From NCBI RefSeq assembly GCF_020283565.1, contig NC_060062.1:7477322-7541321 (forward strand): a stretch of DNA of 64,000 bases, read 5' to 3'. Below are positions 35,485 to 47,450 of this stretch, in pieces; positions within the stretch are counted from its first letter, which is position 1; every line of letters begins with the position of its first letter. The notes beneath the pieces were generated by a model that saw nothing but the letters and a program-made list of their open reading frames with translations, was not told the DNA's origin and ran no database searches. Both the position numbers and the translations under genes were made by a program. Source of the stretch: Trifolium pratense (taxonomy: Eukaryota; Streptophyta; Magnoliopsida; Fabales; Fabaceae).

Positions 35485-36280
35485 GTCATCTCTATACTTT
35501 TCATATTCTACATTTATATACTTATGACTTTTTAATATACACTCACTCAAGCATTTACTTAGCCTTTAATTTTTTTGGCGAATATAATAAGTTTTTCTTA
35601 CTATATTATAATAAGGAGAATACAAAAATACACATTAATTAACTTTGTAACTCCCGGTAATATATTTTTCATCTCTTAAGTCACCATTCAATTTTCATCC
35701 CTTGGAATCTTCTACCAATATTTTAATATATAGGTTACAATTGTTTTAATTTGTATCCTATTCATATTTTCCTAACTAACCATTACGAATGTTAGAAACA
35801 AATATTTTCGTCCCCTGATGCTCAATCATGTGCTTAAAAAGATTACCATTTGTTTTTTCGGTTGAATGTGAGAATAGATTTTTTCATGTCTTATATGTGC
35901 AATTTATCTTTCCATTATCTTGCCTCTTCATATTTTGTACATCAGGTATAAATACTTATGTTTTTTCTAAAACCATGATTTGTTGTAGTTATTTTATTTT
36001 TTGCAAAAATTAACTTTTTGCATAACAAATAAAATTAAGAGAACTTTACATTTTTTGTTTGTTGTAGATCATAATTCAACTTTTGTGTTTCGCATCATTT
36101 ATAGGTTTAGTTAAGTGCTATTGTATATCTGTATTCATATTCTATTATGATACAAATTAAATAATATATACTTTATTTTTAATTGAATTATGTAATAGTT
36201 GTTTTACTTTCCTTTACTTTACTTTTTTATTTGTTCATTTTTTTTAATGATATACTTATTTTTATAATTTTTTATTTTAG

Positions 36281-36366
36281 GCTTTGGGTTATCATCTCTT
36301 ACTCAAAAGAACTGAACTGTGAGGTTGATGTTCTTCACACATATCCCTTTGGAATATTTTTAAAAG
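36281..36366 (+). other. Exon-like segment inside the Helitron
   Basis: An 86-bp open, less AT-rich stretch is bordered by TTTATTTTAG upstream and GTATGT downstream, like a plant exon with splice sites. It reads LWVIISYSKELNCEVDVLHT, which I cannot assign to a family. It may be a captured host exon. Confidence 0.3.
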
Positions 36367-36526
36367 GTATGTACCCTTTAATTTTATTTGTTTTATTTGA
36401 GTTTTTCTAATTCTGTCACTATTTATATGTCAATTGTGTGACTTAGATTTTGCCACATCTCTTTTCATCTGATCCTTTGTGTGTTTTGAAATAAATTTAT
36501 ATGTTGTGCGGAGATATATCCTATTA

Positions 36527-36528
<2 letters not shown>

Positions 36529-36597
<69 letters not shown>
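36529..36597. repeat. (TA)n microsatellite, about 69 bp
   Basis: Uninterrupted alternating TA. Confidence 0.97.
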
Positions 36598-36601
<4 letters not shown>

Positions 36602-36841
36602 TAGTTATTCTGTTACCCATGTAAAGTAAACCATAATCCTTAAACCAATAATATTTTTTCATTTAACCACATCAGGTCACTTACAATGCCACATCTCTTC
36701 TCCTTAGAAAGTAAATCTTTTGAATATCGGATTCTCCATTTTGTTATTATTATTTTGATAATATTTAATGTTTCGGTTTTATGCAATTGTAAAATAAAAA
36801 CAACCGCATCACACCCGTGCATCGCACGGGTAAGGGTCTAG

Positions 36842-38415
36842 TAATTAATAATACGTTTCAACATTTTATTATAGTAATCTACTAAACATAATTTTTGTTA
36901 TAACTAAGTATTCTCTGTGCGCAACTGTAGACACTAGTTTCTCGAACCTTGTGAGACCTAGACAAACTAAACATAATTAAATATACATTTGAAATTATGT
37001 TAGATTTAAATCATTTATGTTCAAGATTAGATCTAAAAGTAATTAAAGACTGAAATTCTTTTAAGAATACTTTTCGGTGTGCTAGGGTATGAAAAATGTA
37101 AAAGAAAAGTGAGAATAAAATTTCTCATCATGCAAAGCTGGTTTTCTGGGTTTTGTCGTTTACTCCCCTAGCTTACTTTATGAGTTTATTAATAATAAAA
37201 AGATTTAAAAAAAGTCTAATAAAGATAGTTATTATATAGATTTAATGTGTATAATATTTAACTTAAAAAATTTGTGATAATATTTAGTATATTATTTCAA
37301 AATCTTATAATTTAACAATAGAAAACTCAACTAAAAATTTGTGATACCTAACTTTTCTGTAATTTATCTCAAACACAATTAACAAAACTTATGATTAAAA
37401 ATTAACCAAAAAAATTTCCTAGAAGAAACTTGAATTGATTATTACAATCTTTGTTAATTTAATTTTTAATAAATTAAAAACCACGTATATATGGTGTAAA
37501 ATATTAGAAATTCAAATAACATAACTTAATTTCCTATCAAAATAAAAAAAATTAAAAAAAAAAAAAACACAACTCAATTACAATTGGCATAATGATTAAA
37601 GTGGCAAGGAATTTATGTCGGGAGAGTTTTGGTTTTTTATGAGTCTACCCAGCTAGATTCAATTCGATCAAAAGGAATATTTAGACAATACAAATACTAA
37701 GCTTCATAATTATATTGTTGAAGAAATCTCAAATTTTATTAAAATTATTAGATGAGGTCACTATGCCGCAAAGTTTAAAGAAGGCTTAAAGAATCATCTG
37801 TAGATTATTCACCAAATATTTGTTTTGAAAATTGATTGTACTCAAACCTCTATATGAGTTTTTTTTTTCTTCTTAAAATATGTGTCTCTAATTCTAATTA
37901 AAACTATGACTTTGATAAAAAAAAATAGCATATAATATTTTATAAGGTAGTTTATAGCTTATAAATTTATAGCGAATAAGCTAGTTTATTAATTGAATTT
38001 GCAGTATTTGATAAAGTTAGTGGTTAACTAACTTATAAGTATGAAATGATATAAAAAAATACATTTAATCAATATTTAATTTTTCTTAAGTAAGATGGCA
38101 GAAGGTAAATTTTTTTTTAAAAAATAATACACTATAAACTCGTAAACTACTTAAAATAACGTTTAAAAAATAAACTACAAACTCTTTTTTAAAAATATTT
38201 ACCAACATATTTTTTTTAATCAAATGAGCTTATATAACTATAAGTTTAAAATCTAACCTTACCAAACATAACCAAAATATATATCAGTCTTTAATGGCAC
38301 TTTTCTTACATTTATTATGCATTGCTATTAATAAATTTCACTTCAAATTTAAAATGTAAAAGTAATTAAGCATATTAAATCAAGAATAGTGATTTTAAGC
38401 ATTATAATTAACATA
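36842..38415. other. Gene-free AT-rich spacer
   Basis: No gene supported. Around 37930-38270 the AGTTTATAGCTTATAA and AGCTAGTTTATT motifs resemble a decayed copy of the hAT MITE at 20386-20725. Confidence 0.45.
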
Positions 38416-38721
38416 GGCTTAATTAATAAAATGGTCCCTTAAAGATATTTTTGGTTTCATATTGGTTTCTTAAAGAAAAAAAGGTCTAAATAGGTCTCTT
38501 AAAGAAAAAAAAGGACCGAATAGGTCCCTTAAAGACATATCCGTTAATCAGTTTGGTCCTATTTAGACCTCTTTTTAGGGACCAAACTGATTAACGGAGA
38601 TGTCTTTAAGGGACCTATTCGGACTTTTTTTTCTTTAAGGGACATATTTGGACCTTTTTTTCTTTAAGGGACAAATCTAAAACCAAAAATATCTTTAAGG
38701 GACCATTTTATTAATTAAACC
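38416..38721. mobile_element. Foldback MITE (about 306 bp)
   Basis: The left end GGCTTAATTAATAAAATGGT and the reverse complement of the right end (GGTTTAATTAATAAAATGGT) are nearly identical. Inverted similarity runs almost to the centre, where GTTTGGTCC and GGACCAAAC face each other. CCCTTAAAGA-type and CTTTAAGGGAC motifs repeat along each arm. No clear target duplication. Confidence 0.75.
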
Positions 38722-40152
38722 ATTAAAATATCAGTCTTTAATATTTTAATAGAGCTAAGCTAACATTAAAAATATTTTGATTTTTTTTTTTATATTAAGT
38801 GACGGAGAGAATACTACTTACTAGATCAATAATTATAGATTTAATTAAGGGTAATATAATGAGATGAAAGGTATGATGATAGTGACAGGAACATAACAGT
38901 GATGATGGATGACGCACGTGAGAAGAAAGAAAGGAAGATTTTAGCCTTATCAACACTCATCCGCCAAACCCAAAACCTCACTCACTAATCTAATCTCTCT
39001 TTACGAGGTTTTTTTACATGTCTTGTTTCACTTTTTTTAATTCTGTAAAACAACAAGTGAAATAAACAATTCAAAGAGTAAAGTAAAGTAGAGATACTAC
39101 TAATCATTAACTGTAGTTAAAATAAATGTACACTTTCTAAGGTCCCATAATAATAATCAATCATTAAATATCTTGTTGTTGTTGGGTTGTGTTATTGATC
39201 AACATGTCCTTTTCTTTTGAAAATTGGTGGAATAGTAGCAAAAACATTTATTAGGGCGCCAAAGCTATCTAACAACAACTGTGGTGAAGTGAATTTGTCT
39301 GATTGATTTTTGTGTGCTTGAGTGAGTGAGGGGCCTTGTTCATGTGGATCACCAAATTGGTTAATTAATTAACGAGTGTCATGTTCACAAATTTTAGTTT
39401 AACCCGTAAAAATGTTAAAATTGCTAACGTCGGATATTAGGACTGGGGTTCGAACCCTAGTCATTTCATTTTGTGTGTGAGTTTTTAATAGCTTTGCATT
39501 TTGTCTATAAAAAAAAAAAATTAAAGAGTATCTTTGAGATATTTTATAAGCATTCTATTTAAGGAAATAATGTATTCAAAGAATAAAATATTTTATTTCA
39601 TGTGTTAAATTCACATATTTTCATAAAAATTTCACAAAAATTTACTATTATTTTATATACTTAAAGAGTATCTCGAGATTACTTAAATAATTAGTAACCT
39701 AGAACTACATTAAAGTTTTGTTGTTGAATATTGATTTGCCATTGGTGATAAGGTAATAGACAACTTAACTAAGATTTTGTAGTCTTTTGCTGATTAACTT
39801 CCTTTTCAAGTATTGTTGATTAAATATTAGATTTAGTTGATTAATTAACAAGCTTTTTAGTCAAAATTAACAACTCTAAATAATTAAGTGTGTGTCTATT
39901 CTGCGGTGACATAAATTAATTTTAAATGAATTTAAAATTGATTCAAAATAAAATTAAGTGGAAAGTAATTTAACTTTTTCAAAAAAAAATTAAGTAAAAG
40001 GTAAAATGATTAATGCAATATATTAATATAAAAGTGAGTAGAATAATAATTTTTATGTAATCAAAAGCTTCCCAATTTTTGCAACTTTGGTAAGAAAGTT
40101 GGATACGCCATTTGGTGAAATTCAATAAGACATTCCGATTGAAATTATAAAT
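38722..40152. other. Gene-free spacer
   Basis: It includes a tRNA-like GGACTGGGGTTCGAACCCTAGTC motif at about 39439-39461 followed downstream by TTTGTCTAT plus A11, suggesting an eroded SINE. No coding gene supported. Confidence 0.45.
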
Positions 40153-40234
40153 CACTACTAGAAAAATCGCTTTTAGAGACCGATTTAGCGATCGAAATAA
40201 TTCGGTCGCTATAGAGACCAAATTTCTAGTAGTT
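40153..40234. mobile_element. Miniature CACTA-like element (about 82 bp)
   Basis: It starts CACTACTAGAAAAATCGC and ends with inverted TTTCTAGTAGT. Between them, AGAGACCGATTTAGCGATCG and CGGTCGCTATAGAGACC are the repeated, mirrored motifs common in CACTA subterminal regions. The terminal base of the right end is mutated. Confidence 0.5.
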
Positions 40235-40706
40235 TTTTTTCTTTCTTTCTTATAATTGGAGAAAATATTCAATCCAATTGGACAAAGAGGGTTTAAGCAG
40301 AGGATGATATAGTTGGAATACTTGTGTTTGTTCTACTCTCACAAAGACTTGTTCAGATCATTTTCTCACCATGCTTGAATTGAATGGTTTAATAGGTATA
40401 TTGGCAAATGTCTGGGCTCATTTTCTGAGCAAAATGTTAACAAAAAAAAAAAATTATCTCATATATAGATATTGCCATCTCTTGGTTATATATAATTACT
40501 TAAATCTCTCAAAAATAGAATCGAGCCTCTCTTTTTTCTTTTCTTTTTTCCAGAAAGGAAGATGATACTAACCAGGTGTAAGGACTAAAAAAAAAATCAT
40601 ATTTATTTATATAACAGTGAAAATCACTAAATATGAATACAAATTTTATAAGAGCTAAACTCGATCATAAAGTTTATGATTTTGTAGAAAATCCATAAAG
40701 AGATTA

Positions 40707-41179
40707 GGATTAAATAAGTAAATGATCCTTATAGTTTTTCAGAATTTTATTTTCACATTTTTTTATCCTTGAAGTATTTTCTCTCATGATTTTTTGTCCT
40801 ACTTTCCATTCAACTCGTGCATATCATTCAAAATTTTAATTTTTTTTTTACGGTCATGTTTAGTATATTATATGAATCACTCTTGCAAAAGTTTAATTTT
40901 TTTTAACAAGAATTAAATGAATTTTTTAGTTTTTTTACACATAAATAATTCATCTTATGGTAAAAAATTATAAATTTTTATGGAGATATTCTTTTAATTT
41001 TATAAACATGAGTAAAAAAAAACCATTTAAAAATGTGGAAATATACAATAATTTGATTAAATGTAGGGACCAAAAATTGTGATAGAAAATTTTTCAAGAG
41101 ACCAAAAAGTGTGAAAAAAAATTTAGGAATTAAAAACAAAATTTTGGAATACTACAGAGATCATTTACTTGTTTAACCC
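40707..41179. mobile_element. MULE-like foldback MITE, copy 2 (473 bp)
   Basis: Same family as 4618-5139: GGATTAAATAAGTAAATGAT with CCTTATAGTTTTTCAG at the left, mirrored by ACTACAGAGATCATTTACTT and GTTTAACCC at the right. Flanking 9-mers AAGAGATTA (40698-40706) and AAGAAATTA (41180-41188) differ at one base. Confidence 0.78.
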
Positions 41180-42728
41180 AAGAAATTATAACTTTGATAT
41201 TTTTAAAATTTTCTAAAGTGATACTAAAATTAAAATGTATCATAAAAACTTTTGTGGAAAAGAATGTTTTGCCCAGCTAAGTTGTACATGTTGCTACCTA
41301 AAGTAAAGATTGGAAAAATAATGGTGTCTTTAGATAAGATGAATATTGAATAGCCACATGTGATTGTCTATGTTATAAATACTACGGTAATATTATATTA
41401 TAATGGTGATTTTAACATGTACTCTAAAGCTGTATAATATTAATAAGGCAACTAGATATAAAAATTTAATATTTAATGTTTACAAAGTATTTATTGAGAG
41501 AGGTCAATTTCTTAAATGAATCTCAGTTATTTTGAGGGATTAGTTTCCGCAGTTGCGCGCGGAAGAAACCTTTGGTTTACCAAAAAAAAGTTGAATACGC
41601 AATTTTGGTATTATAGGGCAACGGTTAACATTTTCATATTATAATCGTAATCTCTCAATCTATGAACTTATCTTAGTTGATAAAGATATCGCATTATATA
41701 TAGTAGTTTGGATTTGAACAGTTGACACTCTACTTATTCACCTTTATACTAAAACAATAATTGTACTCCCTAAGCTGTTTTTACCTCTCTTTTTTTACGA
41801 GTTTATCTTACTCGAGATAATTTTATTTGAGGCAGAGTTAACCTATTTGTGTTACATGGGTCACTATACAATCTCATAAAAATAAGGGTCTAAATAAAAT
41901 TATATGGTGATACTAGTATTACTAATAAAGAGGAATATATTGTTAGGAAGAATCAGGATTTTAATAAAAATAATTATTGATTAGATTTTTTTTTTTTCTC
42001 GAATCGAACTCTAAATTATTAAACTCATTTATATGAGAACCATACCATAGATAATAATCCATGTTACTAACAGTTAAGACAAGTCCAATTAAAATTGGAA
42101 GTAATGGAACACAAAAAGAAATGCACGTGGTTAGTTGTTTCTCTTTTAAGAAAAAAATTCTGACTGAACAGTAATTCTACTATGACCTTGGACAGTGTTA
42201 GTGTGATCGGCATGGGTAAAGAAAAATTCAGGTTGGGTTGATCCATCGAGGTGAGGTGGGTGACACAGTAACCCAGAATCTAAGATTATGTGCATCAAAC
42301 CAGACTGTGAGTGACTTCAGAACATGATGATGTAATGTATTACTCCATCAATAATCAACACTATACTCTCAATAATTCATTGAAAAAGAACTTTATTTGC
42401 CCCAATTAATTTCAAGAATTTTACTATTTGTTTTGTTTTAATGTTCTTGTGAGATTAGTTCGGATAATAGGAACATAGTTAAAAACTAAAATTTTAGTCA
42501 TTATATAATTTGGAGAGGATTCGTTGACTCTAAGGGTAAATCTTCATTTACTTACTCCTCTTAATAACTCGATATTAATATTATATTTCTTTAATTCAAC
42601 TGTTGAATTCAAAGATCTCATTGAGTAGATCAACTTCACAAATTTTTTATAAAAATTCAAAAAATGTAGTTATATATTTAGATTTCTTTTTTTATGTTGC
42701 ATGTGTTTTTCTCAATACATATCATCAC
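41180..42728. other. Gene-free spacer with a SINE relic
   Basis: About 41655-41760 reads CTTAGTTGATAAAGATATCG, later GGATTTGAACAGTTGACACTC, the shape of a tRNA-derived SINE with decayed box B. A similar motif in the opposite strand occurs near 42000-42085. No gene supported. Confidence 0.4.
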
Positions 42729-42741
42729 GACTAACATTATT

Positions 42742-43384
42742 GGAATAACTAGATTTGATTTAATGGCGAGAGATTTGAGCTATGAAGCACGAACACTCTT
42801 ATGATTAGGCGTGTCATAGTGTCCGACACTTATCGGTGTCCGACACTCGTGCAACACGTGTCGGAATGCTCATATCGGTGTCTGAAAAAACTTAATTTTT
42901 CCTTTTCTTTGACACTTCTTTGATCGGTGTCCGACACCTGTAAGACACTCGTGCGACACATATCGGACAAGTGTCCCAAAAAAAATTATTTTTTCTTTGC
43001 TTATACTCTCCTTAGGCACATACCATACATATATACGAGAGTTCAAGAGGTGTCGAAACAATAATATTGATCAATGAGGATCGAAGACATTACATTTTGT
43101 TACAATATTTTTAGTTTTTCGATGGTAGATGATAAATATAAAGGTAAAATACTATCATATTTTGTTTTAATTTTTTTTTTTTTAAGAAATAACTTGCTCA
43201 AATTTACATGTATATATTTTTATTCTCAATTTATATGTTTTATAAATATGTAGCGGTATCGGTGTCATATTTTTTTACATTAGCGGTGTCGCGGTGTCCG
43301 TGTCGGAGTCTGTGCTTCATAGGATTTGAGTTGTATGCAAGAGGTGATGAGTTCGATTCTCTACTCCTTTGTAAACCAAAAAAA
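42742..43384 (+). mobile_element. tRNA-derived SINE split by a hAT-like insertion
   Basis: With the insertion (42780-43330) set aside, about 93 bp remain: box-A-like TAATGGCGAGAGATTTGAG, box-B GAGTTCGATTCTC, and a TTTGTAAACCAAAAAAA tail. The 13-bp target duplication GACTAACATTATT flanks it exactly (42729-42741 and 43385-43397). A related unit is at 43854-43925. Confidence 0.75.
42780..43322. mobile_element. hAT-like non-autonomous transposon (543 bp) inside the SINE
   Basis: Ends CTATGAAGCAC and GTGCTTCATAG are perfect inverted repeats, followed inward by many GTGTCCGACAC / GTGTCGG motifs. A perfect 8-bp duplication GATTTGAG flanks it (42772-42779 and 43323-43330). No transposase ORF. A short relative is in ATG1 intron 1. 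Confidence 0.85.
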
Positions 43385-43853
43385 GACTAACATTATTGAT
43401 TTTGACGCACATATGTGCAAGTGTATAACATTGGGGGGCAATTGCCTCCACTTGTATTATCTTTTAAATATACTGAGTAACTAATATATCCGGCCTATAA
43501 TATAGATTGAAAGCAGTTATAGGATAAATCTAGTCGTCCGATCAAGATATGACTGCCTTGATTGAAAGCAGTTATGTAGTTTGATTAAATCTTCTTCTAA
43601 TCTGGTATTTCTCATCATGATCGAACAATCAGATCCGTCCTAATTGCATTACTGCATGCAATTTGACTACAAGCAATTCATATCCCTATAATATAGATTA
43701 AATACATTAGTTAGTCAATTTATGTAAACTTTCTCTTACATATTAAGGACAAAAGGTGGTAATGTAGTATATCATATTTGTGTGAACTATGTCTTATCAA
43801 ATCGACTTAGAGATAGTAACTACATAAATGATTTTGACATTAAGTCATTGAGT

Positions 43854-43925
43854 TTGATTTAGTGGTGAGAGGTTTTGGTAGTAGTACACTATAAGTTCTG
43901 AATTCGATCCCAAAAATAAATAAAT
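43854..43925 (+). mobile_element. SINE-like unit, same family as 42742
   Basis: TTTGATTTAGTGGTGAGAGG aligns with the box-A region of the 42.7-kb SINE, followed by GAATTCGATCCC (box-B-like) and an A-rich AAAAATAAATAAA tail. Flanks TTGACATTA and TTGGACATTA suggest an eroded duplication. Confidence 0.45.
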
Positions 43926-45545
43926 TGGACATTATATTTTTTTCCCATAAATTAAGACATCGAATATATTCATTTTAGGGTTAAATGTGTTTTTATCATA
44001 TACACTATATTAAATTTTAACATTTCTTACAAAAAGTAAGGGAATATTAATGTTCTCTAAAGTATAGTGTAAATCTGATAAAGTAAAATTAGTATGGTAG
44101 TATTAAATAATGAAATGATTTGAATATACTCATATGAATGTGCATGTGAATGAATACTAGTATAGGCGGAGTGATGACAGTATATATGGCGTCGTTTACG
44201 AACAAAACGGGGATCGTGATTGTTCACTGTTGAGACATATGAATGAACAAGAGAGTGAGTCAGATTAAAGAGTGTGTTGTGTATGAATATGAATATTGAA
44301 GGGAAGGTGAATCTCTGTGAGTCTGAGTTATGAAGCTTTTATTGAAGTTATGGTCAAACACAAACTTACAAATTATTACTAAGACCAGTCATTGAATTCA
44401 ATTGTACGTATATACTGCTTTAACTGCGAATACATTATTCATTCATATGCTATTGCTATTGCTATTGCTATTGCTATTTGCTACTATGACCCCCACAACT
44501 TTCGTCTCATTAACTTTTATGCATTCTTATCATATTATCATATACATATACTATATAATATACTATAATAAAATCAACTTGTACTTATTTCTGAGCATCG
44601 GTCGGATTCGGATCAAAAATTGTCAAAATAATAAAAACTGCAACTATTTAATTTAAATTCAATTTCGACCATTTATATCTATCGTTTGTTCGGGAGTCGG
44701 GTCAAATAGGTGACGATTCAACGCGTTAACTTGAAATTTTGTTAATACATCCAAAATTTCATTTATAAAAAAATTCATATTCTTCATATTAATAGTTTAA
44801 TATTTCGCACACAATGCAACAAATTATACAACAAAAAAGGAAAGATCGATGCAGTTAATTTGTTTTAAATTTGTAGATTCAATAGCAATAATATGTCAAG
44901 TAGATGAGAAGTAGCTAGAAATTAAGATAAATTTAAAATATTATTTTTCACATTTCCTTTTTATCAACGTATTAAGCTCATAAAATATATTATTTCTCTC
45001 CTCTATCAAAAATATGTAAAAACAACAAAGCGAAGAGTATAAGAGATTAACAGAGAGAAAAGGTGCTCGAAATCGGAAAAAAAAATAATTTGCATTTTAG
45101 TAATTGTTCAGTCGGTTTCAGTTATGAAGAGATGAAAATTTAGAGACTCGCACCCACTTATCTACAAACATTAATGACCGTTTTTCACAATTGTTTGACC
45201 CGAGGCCCGACCCGACCATGCTTCCTTATATTGGCGATTATATTGATTTCGAGTCGGAGTTCAACCTTACTTGTAATTACAATTGCAACCCCTCAAAAAT
45301 CAAAATCAACCTGTAATATATTTTTACTTTAATATTGATACACAATTGTTACTCTTTGTTTGAGTGTTTTTTGGATACACCATGTGAATTTTCACCGCAC
45401 AACATGAAGGATGTATCCTTAAATTTTGGTTAAAGATCACAACACTAGAGAAATAAAAAAAAAAAAAAAAAAACTATTTATGGTTTTTTAAAAAGTCCAC
45501 AAATACGTTACGTTAAAAAAAAAAAGTCCACAAATACGTGTTTAA
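43926..45545. other. Gene-free spacer
   Basis: (TATTGC)n short satellite near 44450-44477 and a micro-insertion at 45490-45539. ORFs here are low-complexity. No gene supported. Confidence 0.5.
45490..45539 (+). repeat. Poly(A) micro-insertion with 19-bp direct repeats
   Basis: AAAAAGTCCACAAATACGT at 45490-45508 and 45521-45539 flank TACGTTAAAAAA. Confidence 0.75.
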
Positions 45546-45896
45546 TAATTATAAGCAAAATTAAACTGCAGATCCTCTATTTTATTTTTTTTAACACTTT
45601 AGTCCTTTATTTTTTTTGTAACACTTTGGTTCTTTATCTTTTTTTTTAACACTGTGGTCCTTTTTTATTTTTTATTTGCAACATTTAGGTCATTTATTTT
45701 TTTATAAATAAGATAAAGATCAAAGTGTTACAAAAAAAGTACTAAAGTGTTACAAATAAAAAAGATAAAGGACCAAAGTGTTACAAATAAAAGATAAAAG
45801 ACCAAAATGTTACAAAAAAAAAAAGATAAAGGACCTTAGTGTTACAAAAAAAATAAGATAAAGGACCTCCAGTGTAATTTTGTTATAATTATATTA
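45546..45896. mobile_element. Foldback MITE with repeated AAAGGACC-type motifs (about 350 bp)
   Basis: The left arm AATTATAAGCAAAATTAAAC continues into CTGCAGATCCTC. The right arm, reversed, reads AATTATAACAAAATTACACT. Both then carry runs of TTTATTTTTTTTAACACTTTAGTCC-type blocks (mirrored as GATAAAGGACC and GTGTTACAAA), four per arm. No coding capacity. Confidence 0.65.
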
Positions 45897-46794
45897 TCTC
45901 ATTTTCCACTATTAACTAATACTTAGAGTTTAATGGATATGCTCTGTCAGTGTAAATTAATTTTACACGACATCCAATAGTAATCCAAGCATTTCTCCAT
46001 GTCATACAGTTGAAGTGGGGTATAGTGGGGTGATTTGGCGAAATACACGATTGCTATTAAATGTCAATGTAAAATTAGTTTATGTACATATACTATTTTC
46101 TCTAATACTTAAACATGTCTTCAAAAACAAACTAATACTTAAACATTGTCAGCAACCAAAAAATTTGAGGCTCCTATTTTTGAGATCTGGCGTGAGGGTT
46201 ATGATGCCCTTCCTTGGTGTCGCCCTTGATAAAGAATGACTCTATAGTGAAACACTATTTTTTACTAGAGATTTTGGCATTATAAAATTCACTATTTAAT
46301 TTAATTGAATTGAATATACATATAGATTATCTCATGGACCTATCTGAAATTTTGGTTAGAGATCACAAGACTATACTGTAATATACCAATTTTTTTTTTT
46401 TATGATGAGTTGATGAGATTTTTAGTGTCATTCAGATTATGGAAAGTTTCAATTGTTCAAATGGTTTTCAAGCAATATTTTATCGGAAAAATTGGAGCGT
46501 GATTGGCCCCTCCTTATATCGCAAAATACACTAGGTTCTTGCATTCGTGGTTGGTTTGTGATGTTTGCAATCATGGTTGTTTCTCTTTGGTTTAGGTGAC
46601 ATTACTTCATTTAACAAAGCTTATGAGTAGCAATTGTTTGCCTTTGCGTGTTTGTAGTAAAATACTATTACGAATTCTATTCATTTTATAAGTTGGTCTC
46701 TCCCTCTATTAATTGGGTCAGGATTAATTATTTTGGTACAATGGCTTAATTCTTGTACAAGTGTTCTTCGCGATGGCACGTTTATTATGGTATT

Positions 46795-47450
46795 TTCTTG
46801 TGATGTTTTCTCTCCCGATCCCCCACATTTCTTTTCTACCTCCTGAATTTTCAATTTTACCTTTGGGGTACTTCGGTTTGTATGAACCGAAGTAATTTGA
46901 ACTTTTAAAAACAATAATTGTATCATTACGTTAAACACTAAAAGCGTAATAACCATAAAATTAAGCGAACATTTTTTTTTAACAACCAACACATAATATT
47001 CGTAAAATTAAGCTATTAAAAATTATGCAGTTAATAAACATATATGAACCTGAATTGCTTGCCACTCTGTCCTAGGATAGCCAAAACAAACGAATTAAAA
47101 ACGATGTTTACGTGGGATTTGAGCTTCAATGCGTGTTGAATCCCTTAGATGATGTCTCAATCTTGATTTTAGGCCTTGAATGCGTGTGGAAACCTTCTCC
47201 CTTCGATTTGGAATTTTGATTTTGTGTGGATAAAATAATAATAAGTGACAGGAGTGTCACTTATATAAAGTAGCGATTCGGTTAATATAATTCGAAATAT
47301 TTCAGCGAGCTGTTAACATAAACCGAAGTTATATTTGTTCGGTTCGTGAAAACCGAAATATTTTGGCCAAGTTTTTTCAAATTTCGAGGAGCAAAATGAG
47401 ATTTTAGGGGTATAAAAGAAAGCCTGGGTTCGGAAGAGAAAACATGTTTT
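46795..47450. mobile_element. Inverted-repeat element with AACCGAAGT motifs
   Basis: The left arm GTTTTCTCTCCCGATCCCCCA with downstream TTCTTTTCTACC and ACTTCGGTTTGTATGAACCG is mirrored on the right by AACCGAAAT, GGTATAAAAGAAAGCCTGGG and TTCGGAAGAGAAAAC. Several facing AACCGAA/TTCGGTT pairs lie inside. Superfamily undetermined; no ORF with recognisable content. Confidence 0.5.

Larger units (their letters stand above)
35303..36841 (+). mobile_element. Probable non-autonomous Helitron (about 1.54 kb)
   Basis: The 3' end is textbook: an 8-bp-stem hairpin ACCCGTGC-ATC-GCACGGGT (36813-36831), AAGGGT, then CTAG at 36838-36841 followed by T. The proposed 5' end TCTATATATATAATTCC at 35303 follows an A, fitting A/T insertion. 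Segments near both ends share ACAATGCCACATC and related motifs. It contains an (ATT)17 and a long (TA)n microsatellite. No Rep/helicase ORF. The 3' end is firm; the 5' end is inferred. Confidence 0.6.

Noticed and set aside
35412..35642. Tyr-rich ORF
   Set aside because: Produced by the (ATT)17 microsatellite.
39439..39461. Second tRNA gene
   Set aside because: Has a box-B-like GGTTCGAACCC but no acceptor or anticodon stems; better read as a SINE relic.
46681..46992. 103-codon minus ORF
   Set aside because: Falls across the left arm of the inverted-repeat element at 46795-47450; no domain.
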